A stretch of 64,000 nucleotides of DNA from Tissierella sp. Yu-01 (lineage in GTDB: Bacteria; Bacillota; Clostridia; Tissierellales; Tissierellaceae). Position 1 is the stretch's first letter. Each line of letters opens with the position of its first letter. The translations under genes were made by a program, and so were the position numbers. The stretch covers positions 1,674,001 to 1,738,000 of the forward strand of contig NZ_CP120677.1 of NCBI RefSeq assembly GCF_029537395.1, in the 5' to 3' direction. The notes under the pieces were generated by a model. The model did no database searches. It was not told the DNA's origin and worked only from the letters and a program-made list of their open reading frames with translations. This document shows, piece by piece, positions 1-8,899 of this stretch.

Positions 1-684
1 AAGATATATAGCATAGATAATCCAAGTTATAAATGACCAGGTTTCCTTTGGATCCCATCTCCAATATCTACCCCAAGCTCGCTCTGCCCATATGGCTCCT
101 GTTACTATTACTAAGGTCAACATAAAGAAGCCAAAGCTTATAGCTTTATATGCCATCTGGTCTAGTGCTTCTTGTTGCGGTAGATGCCTTAGTGTAAATT
201 CATCATCCTTTAACTTTTCTCTAATAATATATACTACTGATACTGCACAGGCTATTGCAAAGGAACCATAACTAAAGATTGCCGTACTCACATGAAAGAA
301 TAGCCATTCACTTTGTAGTACAGGCATCAGTGGCTTAATCTCTGCAGATTGGAGAGCTGCATACACTGTTACTGCTAATATAAATGGAGTTACAAAAATA
401 CCTAATGTCTTAAATTTATATTTCCACTCATATACAATAAATGACAATGATATTGCCCATGCAAAACTAGTAGCAAATTCGTACTGACTGGCAAGTGGTA
501 GTCTTCCAGCTTCTACAGTTCTATTTAATATGGCTATTGTATGAAATACAAATCCAAATCTTAATAGCCATGAACCATATTTGGAGTATCTTATCTTCTT
601 AGAAGTAAATAGCATTATATATATAAACATTGCTAATACATATAAAATTATGGCTATGATTAATCCTTCCTTCTCACCTAACAT
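1..684 (-). CDS. ccsA: CcsA/ResC-type cytochrome c assembly protein (3' end cut by window edge)
   Basis: Reading the minus strand from ATG at 684 gives 228 open codons to position 1 with no stop. The product is a multi-spanning membrane protein. It carries the conserved stretch RTVEAGRLPLASQYEFATSF and, near the window edge, the tryptophan-rich heme-handling motif AWGRYWRWDPKETWSF. These are hallmarks of CcsA/ResC in system II cytochrome c maturation, which with ResB carries heme out of the cell and ligates it to CxxCH motifs. The start overlaps the resB stop by 11 nt, so the two are translationally coupled. The neighbouring multiheme nitrite reductase is the obvious client. The C-terminal part lies outside the window. 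Confidence 0.93.
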   Translation of the reverse strand, partial: MLGEKEGLIIAIILYVLAMFIYIMLFTSKKIRYSKYGSWLLRFGFVFHTIAILNRTVEAGRLPLASQYEFATSFAWAISLSFIVYEWKYKFKTLGIFVTPFILAVTVYAALQSAEIKPLMPVLQSEWLFFHVSTAIFSYGSFAIACAVSVVYIIREKLKDDEFTLRHLPQQEALDQMAYKAISFGFFMLTLVIVTGAIWAERAWGRYWRWDPKETWSFITWIIYAIYL

Positions 685-1897
685 AGCTATCTCTCTCCCT
701 ATTTTGAGTTTTCGATTTATTTATAGGATATTTATAAACAAGTATCTTACTATCCTCCAGATATATTTGTAAGTGTTCTGGTTTTAAGAAGAATACAAGA
801 AATATACCAAAGGTCATAAGGAACGCACCAATACCAGCCCCTAATTGTCCATTCATTTTGTTTACATCAATATAGGTATACATTTGAGGATTCTCTAATA
901 CAAATTCATATTGATTCCACTTAATGGTCTCCCCTACTGGTACAAAATTCATCTTTACTATTTCTCCCCTATAATGAATTGCATATAAAATCAAAGGACT
1001 TTCATCAGGGTAGTATCTATTAAAGTAAATACCTATATTTTCACTTGGAATGCTCAATGATGTTTGCTCATAAATAACATCCTTTAATAAGCTTTCTCCC
1101 GATTTTAATGTAGTGCATTCTGCAGCCCATCCATAGGCTGTCTGGTAAAATGTATATCCTTCATATCTCATTGGTTCATTAACAGCTACATGAGAAGATT
1201 TTAATACGTTGCTTGATGTATCAAGCAGTTCAACTTGTGAAATATATTGCCGGACTGCTCCATCTTCATCGTATTCTATATCGAAGTCATTGATTTTAAC
1301 TTTGTAATCTGTTCCTTTTATAGACTTGAGCATACCAGGTACTCCATATACACTCTCTGTAAAATATGTAATGTGGCCGTAGGCGTAATATACTATTACT
1401 AGTAATATTCCGAAATGTAATATCCATGATCCTAAATATCCAATTTTATTTTTTGTTGAATGATACCGATTTTTATTTGCATTATCTTGATAGTATCTTT
1501 TGAAACCATGTTTTTTAAAACTTTTATCTATTGAATCATTTATATGTTCAAATGAATCAACTTCCTCTGCACTTACAAGCTCCATATTTTCTGCAGAGGT
1601 ACTATTTTTTAGTTTTTTTGCGACTTTAATAAATCTAGATGTACTACACATAAAAAGATTTAAAGTTAAGGCAATAAAAAGCACTCCAAATATTATTGAG
1701 TTATATACATCATTTAAACCTAACGTAGTTATTGCTTTAGATATTGCGGTTGGGTACTGATGAGTGTATACATGTTCCTCAAAACCTTGTGGAATGAAAG
1801 TTCCAGCCATTGATAGAAATAGTATTAGAATTAATAAAAAAATACCAAACTTCATGGATTTAAAAAATATAAGACTTTTTCTTAAGACCTTTTCCAT
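674..1897 (-). CDS. resB: ResB/Ccs1 cytochrome c biogenesis protein
   Basis: The 407-residue membrane protein has hydrophobic segments at about residues 10-35, 60-80 and 150-170 and a last one near 360-380, with a large extracytoplasmic region between the third and fourth, as in ResB (PF05140). ResB pairs with CcsA to deliver reduced heme to apocytochromes outside the membrane. The start was set at ATG 1897 because AGGAG lies 6 nt upstream; an upstream in-frame ATG would add 11 residues but has no such site. The gene sits between nrfA and ccsA in one operon, matching a dedicated maturation module for the pentaheme enzyme. The family call rests on topology, size and context. Confidence 0.9.
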   Translation of the reverse strand: MEKVLRKSLIFFKSMKFGIFLLILILFLSMAGTFIPQGFEEHVYTHQYPTAISKAITTLGLNDVYNSIIFGVLFIALTLNLFMCSTSRFIKVAKKLKNSTSAENMELVSAEEVDSFEHINDSIDKSFKKHGFKRYYQDNANKNRYHSTKNKIGYLGSWILHFGILLVIVYYAYGHITYFTESVYGVPGMLKSIKGTDYKVKINDFDIEYDEDGAVRQYISQVELLDTSSNVLKSSHVAVNEPMRYEGYTFYQTAYGWAAECTTLKSGESLLKDVIYEQTSLSIPSENIGIYFNRYYPDESPLILYAIHYRGEIVKMNFVPVGETIKWNQYEFVLENPQMYTYIDVNKMNGQLGAGIGAFLMTFGIFLVFFLKPEHLQIYLEDSKILVYKYPINKSKTQNRERDSYVR

Positions 1898-1920
1898 ATC
1901 TCTCCTACTTTCTACATAAA

Positions 1921-2067
1921 GATAATACAACCAATTACTGGTTGTATTATCTCCATAATATTACTTTTATAGTCGGCGGCATTAGCCAAATCAAAAAAAC
2001 AATTTGGATTGCGCAACATCTGACCTACCATCGATTTAGGAAAATCACTCTAAATCGAGCTAGGTCA
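1921..2067 (-). promoter_or_regulatory. nrfA-resB intergenic hairpin cluster
   Basis: The gap between nrfA and resB holds two clear inverted repeats. One has perfect 12-bp arms at 1921-1932 and 1940-1951 just before resB. The other is a nested stem in which TGACCTA at 2021 pairs with TAGGTCA ending at 2067 and encloses 9-bp arms at 2031-2039 and 2050-2058, overlapping the nrfA stop. Neither has a good T-run, so RNA processing or differential stability of nrfA relative to the assembly genes is as likely as termination. Confidence 0.5.
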
Positions 2068-3342
2068 TAAACCTTCAAGTATATCTAAGGCTTCTTGTGC
2101 ATAGGTTTTTGCTTCATTTAATGCTTCAGTTGCTTTAGCCTGATTATGGAATCCTGTACTATTTTCTACGAATACAAAATCCCAACGATATTGTGCTTTT
2201 CTATGTAGGCCTCTTAACTGATCAATTTTTTCATCTGAAAGCTTCTGGTCTTCAATTGCCTGACCAAAGTCGGCAATTAATTTTACTAGCATATCACTTA
2301 CTTCTACTTCCATTTTCTCTACCTCAGTCTGTATTGCCTCTACTCTTGCAACTATGTTATCTATTTCATCTGAATGACATCTGCCACAGGATTCGTTTGG
2401 AGTTTTAAGAGGGCTTGTTACCCAGTGAGATTTATACTCTTCCTCGTTTTCTGTCACTCTTGGCATATGACAATCTGCACATGATACATTCATTGAAGCA
2501 TGAAGACTACCAGTATACATTTCTGTTTCAGGGTGTTGTACCTTTATCAATGGAGTCCCCGTTCTAGGATGTACCCAATCCGAAAATTCTATTTCATCAT
2601 AGTATTCCTCTATTTCTGCTATTTCTGTTCCATTTGCCCATGGTAAAATAACAGAATTATCATCTTTATCAAAGTAGTACTCAACATGGCATTGTGAACA
2701 TGCTAGGTTTCCCGGAGTCTTCTGTAGGTTTAGTTCATCTGCTGCATCGTTAAAATGTAGTGTAGTGGTTTGAATTCCTTCACCAGGTGTATTTCTATGA
2801 CAGGTATAACAGGTAATTCCAAACTCTACATCTTGAACAGTTTTTTGAAAGTCCAAGGAAGCTAGTTGATCCCCATGTTCAGCATAAAGCTTTTCATATT
2901 CTGCTGTTTTACATGCAAGACATGAAGCCCCTCCCTTTGGTCTAGAAATATTTGATACATCTTCTAGTGCATAAAAGTGACCCCTAGCTTCATAATATTC
3001 CTTGCCAAATCCTATTCCTTCATAAAGGATTGCAATATTAGGATACTTCTCTAGATAATCTGTAGGATGGGATCCTCCAAGTTCAGAGTCCTCCGTAGTG
3101 TCATCTCCCATTGTTGAAGTCTTCATGTAAGAAGCATAAATCTGTGGGAATTGTTCCTCCCATTCTTTAGGATCTACAATCATATCCTCTGGAGCCGGAA
3201 TCTCAACCTCCCCTACATCCCCTCCAGGTTGCGTATCAGGTCCAGGCTTTGGCTCTGGTGCTGGAGTTTTACTTGTACAGCTAATCATTAAGACTATTGC
3301 TAATAAAAAACAGATACTTAAAATTAGTTTTTTTCTTCTCAT
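2065..3342 (-). CDS. nrfA: Ammonia-forming cytochrome c nitrite reductase, lipoprotein form
   Basis: The 425-residue exported protein begins with a lipoprotein signal ending at a Cys near residue 22 (MISC). It then shows CLACK, the lysine-ligated catalytic heme site diagnostic of NrfA, followed by CYTCH, CSQCH, CADCH and CGRCH, giving the usual five hemes. NrfA reduces nitrite to ammonium with six electrons and can also reduce NO and hydroxylamine. The enzyme would be tethered to the outer face of the membrane by lipid. No NrfH electron-donor subunit is visible next to it; it may lie beyond ccsA or the donor may differ. resB and ccsA follow in the same direction and would attach the hemes. 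Ric at 7.5-8.2 kb fits the same nitrogen-oxide physiology. Confidence 0.95.
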   Translation of the reverse strand: MRRKKLILSICFLLAIVLMISCTSKTPAPEPKPGPDTQPGGDVGEVEIPAPEDMIVDPKEWEEQFPQIYASYMKTSTMGDDTTEDSELGGSHPTDYLEKYPNIAILYEGIGFGKEYYEARGHFYALEDVSNISRPKGGASCLACKTAEYEKLYAEHGDQLASLDFQKTVQDVEFGITCYTCHRNTPGEGIQTTTLHFNDAADELNLQKTPGNLACSQCHVEYYFDKDDNSVILPWANGTEIAEIEEYYDEIEFSDWVHPRTGTPLIKVQHPETEMYTGSLHASMNVSCADCHMPRVTENEEEYKSHWVTSPLKTPNESCGRCHSDEIDNIVARVEAIQTEVEKMEVEVSDMLVKLIADFGQAIEDQKLSDEKIDQLRGLHRKAQYRWDFVFVENSTGFHNQAKATEALNEAKTYAQEALDILEGL

Positions 3343-3416
3343 ACTATACCCCTTCTTATGTAGTCTTTGGAGAATAGTTTTACCAATATTTGAGTATTTA
3401 TGTAGATGATATAATA

Positions 3417-3435
3417 TAACAAAAATTATCTGTTA
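3417..3435. promoter_or_regulatory. Possible HcpR/Crp-Fnr-type operator upstream of nrfA
   Basis: TAACA, nine bases, then TGTTA form an inverted repeat about 75 bp upstream of nrfA, in the gap shared with the divergent fluoride riboswitch transcript. Crp/Fnr-family regulators of nitrogen-oxide genes bind sites of this general shape. The match is short and AT-rich, so it is only a candidate. Confidence 0.3.
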
Positions 3436-3444
3436 ATCTTATTA

Positions 3445-3473
3445 TTGACATTTAATACATCTTATAATATAAT
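3445..3473 (+). promoter_or_regulatory. Consensus sigma-A promoter of the fluoride riboswitch transcript
   Basis: TTGACA at 3445-3450 and TATAAT at 3468-3473 are separated by exactly 17 bp, a perfect housekeeping promoter. Transcription would start near 3480, just ahead of the riboswitch. Confidence 0.85.
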
Positions 3474-3492
3474 TTATTGATAAAATTAAATA

Positions 3493-3575
3493 AAAGGTGA
3501 TGGAGTTCACCATAATCGCATAATGCTAATGACTCCTACAGGAAATAATAATGTTATACCTGTAGGAGTTTTTTT
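3493..3575 (+). ncRNA. Fluoride riboswitch (crcB motif) with terminator expression platform
   Basis: The leader contains GGTGATGGAGTTCACC followed by the loop and GCTAATGACTCCTACA, the conserved core of the crcB/fluoride riboswitch (the GGNGAUGG...UUCNCC stem, the internal pseudoknot segments and GAUGxCUCCUAC). The CTCCTACA strand is shared with an intrinsic terminator: ACTCCTACAGG at 3532-3542 pairs with CCTGTAGGAGT at 3559-3569, followed by a run of Ts to 3575. Fluoride binding should hold the aptamer and prevent termination. The controlled gene is the antiporter starting at 3599. Confidence 0.93.
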
Positions 3576-3598
3576 ATGACTAATAAAGGAGTGATTTT

Positions 3599-4771
3599 AT
3601 GGCTGCAAGTTTAGCAATAATCTTATTATTAGGAATGCCAACAAAAAGGTTATTCGAAAAACTAAGAATGCCTGGTTTATTAGGAATGTTATTATTAGGT
3701 ATTCTTATAGGCCCTCATGGATTTAATTTATTACAAGAAGACATGATCATGATATCAGGGGATTTAAGAAGTATTGCTTTGATTATTATTTTATTAAGAG
3801 CCGGACTTGGAATTAATAGAGATGATTTGATTAAGATTGGCACCACAGCATTAAAGATGAGTTGTATACCTGGTTTAATAGAGGGTTTATTTGTTGCCAT
3901 TGCTTCTGTAATACTTTTAGGATTTACATTTGCTCAAGGGGGAATATTGGGTTTTATTATTGCTGCTGTTTCTCCTGCTGTTATAGTACCATCTATGCTT
4001 AAATTAATGGATGACAACATTGGTACAGAAAAGGGAATACCAACACTAATATTGGCTGGTGCATCTATTGATGATGTATTTGCAATTACCATTTTTAGTG
4101 CCTTTTTAGGTTTATATAGTGGTTCTAATATCAATGTTGGAGTACAATTATTAAATATTCCTGTGTCGATTTTTTTAGGTATTATGGCAGGTATAATTAT
4201 TGGGTTAATATTAATTAAAGTCTTTAAGAATTACCATATTCGTGATACAAATAAACTGTTATTAATACTTGGATTTTCAATATTACTTAATCAATTAGAA
4301 GGTGCATTAAGGACAAAATTACAAGTTGCCTCTCTTTTGGGAGTTATGACTATTGGTTTTGTAATAATTGAAAAATTACCTCAAGTAGGAAAAAGATTGT
4401 CTAATAAATTTAATAAAGTATGGATCTTAGCAGAAATATTATTGTTTGTATTAGTAGGGGCACAGGTAGATATAGATGTAGCCATAAAAGCAGGTAAAAT
4501 AGGTGTTGTAATAATATTGATAGGCTTAATAGGACGAAGTATAGGAGTTATAATTTCATTGCTAGGTACAGATTATAATTGGAAAGAAAGACTATTTTGT
4601 GTAATTGCATATATCCCAAAGGCAACAGTCCAGGCTGCAATTGGAGCAGTACCCTTATCATTAGGAATAGACTCAGGAGACATGATTTTGGCTATCGCAG
4701 TATTATCTATACTAATCACTGCACCTTTAGGAGCAATTGGAATTCATTACTCATCAGAAAAGTTGCTGTAG
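3599..4771 (+). CDS. Cation:proton antiporter under fluoride riboswitch control
   Basis: The 390-residue integral membrane protein has about 11-12 hydrophobic helices and resembles the Na+/H+ exchanger domain family (PF00999, CPA type). It starts at ATG 3599 behind AAAGGAG. It directly follows a fluoride riboswitch; antiporters of this broad class are among the genes known to be governed by that riboswitch, alongside CrcB/Fluc and CLC-F. A role in fluoride efflux or in correcting ion and pH imbalance during fluoride stress follows from that association. The gene stands alone with no crcB beside it. The exact substrate cannot be read from sequence. Confidence 0.85.
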   Translation: MAASLAIILLLGMPTKRLFEKLRMPGLLGMLLLGILIGPHGFNLLQEDMIMISGDLRSIALIIILLRAGLGINRDDLIKIGTTALKMSCIPGLIEGLFVAIASVILLGFTFAQGGILGFIIAAVSPAVIVPSMLKLMDDNIGTEKGIPTLILAGASIDDVFAITIFSAFLGLYSGSNINVGVQLLNIPVSIFLGIMAGIIIGLILIKVFKNYHIRDTNKLLLILGFSILLNQLEGALRTKLQVASLLGVMTIGFVIIEKLPQVGKRLSNKFNKVWILAEILLFVLVGAQVDIDVAIKAGKIGVVIILIGLIGRSIGVIISLLGTDYNWKERLFCVIAYIPKATVQAAIGAVPLSLGIDSGDMILAIAVLSILITAPLGAIGIHYSSEKLL

Positions 4772-4955
4772 AAAACCTAAAAAGTCCCCCTTGCTCAAGA
4801 TTATATGAAATCAAGGAAAATACTGTTATAATGTAATTATAGGTAAGTGGTATTTGTAGTATTCTACGAAGTAAAGATTGCTTGAATAATCTTACAGACA
4901 AATAGGGATCATGGGATTGTTTTAAGCTACGGATTATTAATATAAGGAGAAACTT

Positions 4956-5408
4956 ATGAAAACTGGAAAGTTTAAAAAATATTTCAGATATGCGATATTG
5001 ATGGCAATTGGCTGTTATATATTGGCTGTTACTATATCTATTGCGATGATGAGTAAGATGACGAAGATAACTTATAATGCAACTGCGTATGGGACAACTT
5101 TAATAGAAGATATTGTAGATTTTAAAACAAATACCGCTCAACGAAATTATTATGATTTTGACGGTAACCCAACGGATCACAAAGAAAATCTAATTAGTCC
5201 AATAAAAGAATTTGGGATTAAGAGCGTATGTTCTTTTTCTTTGTTTCCATTGTGGCGCAAGAATTATTTTAATCCGTTTATTATGGATGGTGACCAGTAT
5301 AACATTGCAAGAAGCTATAAGGAAAACGAAAATGTTATTTATGGCAGCAATGCATACCCCTTAACATATTGGTTTGTACTTTGGGCGATTGAAAATGCTT
5401 TTAAATAA
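4956..5408 (+). CDS. Small membrane-anchored protein of unknown function
   Basis: The 150-residue protein starts at ATG 4956 behind AAGGAG. It has one hydrophobic segment at about residues 12-32 after a basic N-terminus, so an N-in single-span anchor with an outward-facing domain is likely. The soluble part is rich in Asn, Tyr and Phe and shows no motif I recognise. It is monocistronic: a 184-bp gap precedes it and a shared terminator at 5553-5591 follows, facing the convergent lipoprotein genes. No function is proposed. Confidence 0.6.
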   Translation: MKTGKFKKYFRYAILMAIGCYILAVTISIAMMSKMTKITYNATAYGTTLIEDIVDFKTNTAQRNYYDFDGNPTDHKENLISPIKEFGIKSVCSFSLFPLWRKNYFNPFIMDGDQYNIARSYKENENVIYGSNAYPLTYWFVLWAIENAFK

Positions 5409-5552
5409 AAGGTATGAACATAGCACTAAGCTGACAAATATGTGAGGTTAGTATCTAAATTATAATGGATTATATAAGAAACCTAATATATACATAAAAT
5501 AATAGATGGGATAATTTGACTTTCTATTAGATGACATATAAAATATAATATT

Positions 5553-5591
5553 AAAGCTATTTCCTAGATTGTTTTTCTGAGAAATAGCTTT
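5553..5591. terminator. Bidirectional terminator between convergent genes
   Basis: AAAGCTATTTC at 5553-5563 pairs perfectly with GAAATAGCTTT at 5581-5591. A-rich and T-rich flanks allow it to act for the 150-residue protein gene and for the opposing lipoprotein operon. Confidence 0.6.
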
Positions 5592-5600
5592 TCATTATTT

Positions 5601-6254
5601 TTATTCCTCCATCCAAGCATCCGGATATGTAACTGAACCTATTTCTTCTCCCGTTGAGATGTCATTAATTACAATAGTTGTCTTAATATCTAAACCGGCG
5701 ACTGACTGGTACATACTTGTTGAAAAACCTAAAATAAGGGGAGTTAAGTCAAACGCAGTCTCATATTCCTCTCTTACTACCCCTACAATAACCTCTCTAT
5801 ATTCGTTAGTATAATCAATACTTTTAATATATGGAGTATCTTCTCCTTCGATTAGTTCACCAAAGGATTCATCAATGCCTTTGCGTGTCTCCTCTAACAT
5901 CTCCGTATGTTTGGATTTAGTCATAGTTATTGTAAGTGAACCGTCTTGATTTTTTTTAGCTGCTATTACACCATCATTTTCTGATAGATATTCATCTTCA
6001 CTAAAGTCTGTTAAATCTCCCATAAGATCCGCAGGAAGTGTTACATCGACAGTTAGAAGTTTTTTATCAACTCCAATACCTTGTAATTCACCGGTCTCAA
6101 CGTCTGCATTATTTACAGTTTCTAATCCATCTGTTTGTTCTGTGATAACTTCTTGACTGTTTTCTTTATTACTAACAGCTTCTTTACCACATCCAACTAG
6201 TAACAAGTTTACTATAATGGCTGATACAATAAATAAAAACGAAATTCTCCTCAC
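5601..6254 (-). CDS. Predicted lipoprotein, unknown function
   Basis: The 217-residue protein has a lipobox (LLLVGC) with the acylated Cys at about residue 22, followed by a low-complexity Glu/Asn/Thr linker and a globular domain of mixed alpha/beta character with no motif I can name. It follows the larger lipoprotein gene at 6266-7282 after only 11 bp, so the pair forms an operon. Both would sit on the outer face of the cell membrane. The paired arrangement suggests joint function, but which one is not visible. Confidence 0.7.
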   Translation of the reverse strand: MRRISFLFIVSAIIVNLLLVGCGKEAVSNKENSQEVITEQTDGLETVNNADVETGELQGIGVDKKLLTVDVTLPADLMGDLTDFSEDEYLSENDGVIAAKKNQDGSLTITMTKSKHTEMLEETRKGIDESFGELIEGEDTPYIKSIDYTNEYREVIVGVVREEYETAFDLTPLILGFSTSMYQSVAGLDIKTTIVINDISTGEEIGSVTYPDAWMEE

Positions 6255-6265
6255 CTTATTACCTC

Positions 6266-7282
6266 CTATTTCGTATTGATTAGTATTTTTACATCTGATA
6301 TTGATGAAAACATATTATCCGTATAACAAAGTATCAGCTCACTGCTTTCAGTATAAGTTCCATATATCGCTTCAGCACTACACTTTGCACCTTTAATAGT
6401 CTCTTGTGGATATTTTGTAACATCACCTGGGTATGCAAATGACATATTGCCATTTCCATCTATAACCCTAAAACTCATATCTGATATATATAAATTATCT
6501 TCCTTGCTAATATTGGAATAAGTATAACCTATTTTATAAACTTCTTCTGGTTCTTGTTCAGAAAATTGATTTCTATCAGTTACAAGCTCTATACTATCAA
6601 TAGATAATGTATAATCTCCATTTTCTGTTTTGATTTCAATGATATCACCTAAGGAATACATATTATCATAACTTGGTCTTTCACCTTCAAATACCGGGCT
6701 AGTATATTCCCCTACATTTAAACTGTATTCTGCATTACTTTTTGAATCAAACATATTGTCATAATATAGTAACTTAATTGTGCTACTATTATCTAATGTT
6801 CCAATAACCATAGAGCTTAAACTCTTGGCTCCTAAAGGTGTATGTTCAGAATTATATAAACCAGAGGCAGGGTATGAATCACACATATTACCGCCTTCAT
6901 CAACAATCTTGAAGTTCATATCTGAGATGTAAAGATCATCTTCAGTTAAATTTAGATTCTCGTATAAGTAGTCTATAATTAATACTTGTTCTACTTCCTT
7001 TTCTGAAAATTGGTTCCTATAATCAGTTTCTTGTACACCTATTATTGTGAGTGCATACATATCATCTATGATGACTCTTTCTCCAACGCTATAAATCTTT
7101 TGTTCAATTTCTTTTTCATCTGCTTCCCCTGGTTTATCTACTGATTCAATAACGGTAGTTACTTCTCTTTGTGTTGCATCAGTATTAACTTTTTCTATTG
7201 AGGTTACTTGGGTACCCCCACATCCCGTTACTAAGCTTAGGATCATTACAATTATTAACAATGATACTACAACCTTTTTCAT
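6266..7282 (-). CDS. Lipoprotein with two tandem DUF4352-like domains
   Basis: The 338-residue lipoprotein (lipobox LVTGC, Cys near residue 21) contains two copies of one domain. The copies are marked by the repeated phrases YRNQFSEKE / DRNQFSEQE, LYISDMNFKIVDEGGNM / LYISDMSFRVIDGNGNM, and YYDNMFDS / YTDNMFSS, spanning about residues 60-200 and 205-338. The pattern (ability to read IVDGNGNM and a closing GT...S..L.Y beta-strand) is like the immunoglobulin-like DUF4352 family of extracytoplasmic proteins. The internal duplication is clear from sequence; the ligand is unknown. It leads a two-gene operon with the lipoprotein at 5601-6254. Confidence 0.75.
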   Translation of the reverse strand: MKKVVVSLLIIVMILSLVTGCGGTQVTSIEKVNTDATQREVTTVIESVDKPGEADEKEIEQKIYSVGERVIIDDMYALTIIGVQETDYRNQFSEKEVEQVLIIDYLYENLNLTEDDLYISDMNFKIVDEGGNMCDSYPASGLYNSEHTPLGAKSLSSMVIGTLDNSSTIKLLYYDNMFDSKSNAEYSLNVGEYTSPVFEGERPSYDNMYSLGDIIEIKTENGDYTLSIDSIELVTDRNQFSEQEPEEVYKIGYTYSNISKEDNLYISDMSFRVIDGNGNMSFAYPGDVTKYPQETIKGAKCSAEAIYGTYTESSELILCYTDNMFSSISDVKILINTK

Positions 7283-7430
7283 TTTTTTCCCCCCTTATAT
7301 TTGTCTATCTATTAACACTAATATAATTATTCTACACAAAACTTTAAATTCCTTCTTCTATAACGAGTTAAAAATCTACTACTTCTTTAAATGCCGGATG
7401 TATGTTTAAATTCACCGGTGGTGAAAATGA

Positions 7431-7466
7431 AAAACCACTTTAAGATTTTATTCTCAAAGTGGTTTT
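7431..7466 (-). terminator. Terminator of ric
   Basis: AAAACCACTTT at 7431-7441 pairs with AAAGTGGTTTT at 7456-7466, 24 bp past the ric stop. The run of Ts on the minus-strand side supports intrinsic termination. Confidence 0.7.
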
Positions 7467-7489
7467 GTTAATAAAGGTGTCTGTATCAT

Positions 7490-8191
7490 TTATAATAATG
7501 CTCTTAATCTTGGGAACAGTATATTGTTTTCAAGATGAATATGTTGGAATAAGTCTGACTCCATTTCATGAAGCTTTTGATATGTTAGTTCAAAAGTTCC
7601 ACATACATCATCTGGAATTATATAATCTTTAGTTATTGCTCTTAATTCTCTTAAAATGTCTCCAGCATTAGTATGTTCCTGCTCTAACTCATCAATGATA
7701 TTTACTGCCTTTTCTAAATCTCCTTTTGAATTAGTCTCCAAGAATTTATTTATTGCTGGGTATTGTAATGTTTCTTCCTTAGTTAAATGCTCTTCTAATT
7801 CCATTTGAACTGTTCTAAATAGTTTATGAACTTTAGAGAGCTCTGGATGATGTTCTCCATGAACCTTTAGGATTGTCATTGAAAGTTTTGCAATCTTAGG
7901 CATTTCATCCCATAGATAAGCATGGTGTTTATTTAATATATGTTCTACTAGTTCATCTAGTGGAGCTGTTGTCCAGTCCTTATCTTCAGCTGACGTTTCA
8001 TATTGCTCGTATTGACTATTGATTTCATTTATTATTTTATCTTCATCTAAACCTAATTCTTTAATTGCTTCACTTAATGGTTTATTTCCCCCACAACAAA
8101 AGTCTATTCTATTTTCTTTAAATATTTCTGCAGCCTTAGGGAATTTTACAACTATTTCTCCGATATTTTGTGAACTGTTAAATTTACTCAT
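7490..8191 (-). CDS. ric: RIC-family di-iron protein for iron-sulfur cluster repair
   Basis: The 233-residue cytoplasmic protein has the ScdA N-terminal domain (about residues 1-60) with the signature IDFCCGG, then a hemerythrin-like HHE domain with several spaced histidines (HHAYLW, HGEHHPEL, HLTKEE, EQEHTNAG, HIHLENNILFPR). This is the YtfE/ScdA/RIC family, which restores iron-sulfur clusters damaged by nitric oxide or oxidants. It is monocistronic with its own terminator. Its location 4 kb from nrfA fits defence against NO made during nitrite reduction. Length and motif order are normal for the family. Confidence 0.95.
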   Translation of the reverse strand: MSKFNSSQNIGEIVVKFPKAAEIFKENRIDFCCGGNKPLSEAIKELGLDEDKIINEINSQYEQYETSAEDKDWTTAPLDELVEHILNKHHAYLWDEMPKIAKLSMTILKVHGEHHPELSKVHKLFRTVQMELEEHLTKEETLQYPAINKFLETNSKGDLEKAVNIIDELEQEHTNAGDILRELRAITKDYIIPDDVCGTFELTYQKLHEMESDLFQHIHLENNILFPRLRALL

Positions 8192-8293
8192 TTTCTATTC
8201 CTCCACTTCATATTATCGTATCTTTAGTCTACCCTTATGATAATTAAATCTAACTTAATTTATTCGAAGTATTTCTTATTCTTTATGATTTAA

Positions 8294-8899
8294 TTATAGA
8301 GGGGGTTGAATATCATTACTTTGACCTGAGTCAAAATTTAAAAAGAATTTTTTCAGTCCACTTATTATTGACATTACATATATTCTTATAATTATTGCAA
8401 ATAAGGCCGAAATGGTCATTAGCAGTTCACTATAAGTTGTTAAAGTTATTATAAATCCAATTGTTGATATAATCTGTAATATTACATATGTTTTTTGCTT
8501 ATATATAATTTGCTTGGAGTTAATTGTAGTTGAGATATCTTTTGGAACCTTTGATTCTAGTAAGTTTATTGTGCCGTTTAATATCTCATAAATCATTAAA
8601 AGTTCAAATATATAAAGTATCACTGGATAATATGAAAATATAATCGAGCTATTTAGTCTTGGCTCAAAAAATAATCCAAGAAAACTAGTACCTAAGAATG
8701 AAAGCAAAATAAGGCATCCTGTATATCTTTCACCCTTTTCAAAAGATTCATCTTGAAAATTAGCTTTTAAGATTCCTATCCCAGAAACTACTACTATCCA
8801 TCCTACAAATGCTGGAACTATTTTAATAAAGCCGCCGAGTGTTATATTAAATGTAGCTAAAAATATACCCCAAAAGATTTTCTGATATCCTTTATCCAT
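8294..8899 (-). CDS. Multi-span membrane protein of unknown function
   Basis: The 201-residue protein has about six hydrophobic segments and few charged residues. The start ATG at 8899 overlaps the stop of the upstream gene, so the two are translationally coupled. I recognise no family signature. As the second gene of a two-gene operon with a membrane-anchored protein carrying a large extracytoplasmic domain, it may be its membrane partner; that is inference from arrangement only. Confidence 0.65.
   Translation of the reverse strand: MDKGYQKIFWGIFLATFNITLGGFIKIVPAFVGWIVVVSGIGILKANFQDESFEKGERYTGCLILLSFLGTSFLGLFFEPRLNSSIIFSYYPVILYIFELLMIYEILNGTINLLESKVPKDISTTINSKQIIYKQKTYVILQIISTIGFIITLTTYSELLMTISALFAIIIRIYVMSIISGLKKFFLNFDSGQSNDIQPPL

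Noticed and set aside
1500-1760. Plus-strand open frame opposite resB
   Set aside because: No ribosome binding site; it is an antisense shadow of a well-supported gene. The same applies to the other frames opposite xdh, ubiD, glpK and the ABC genes.
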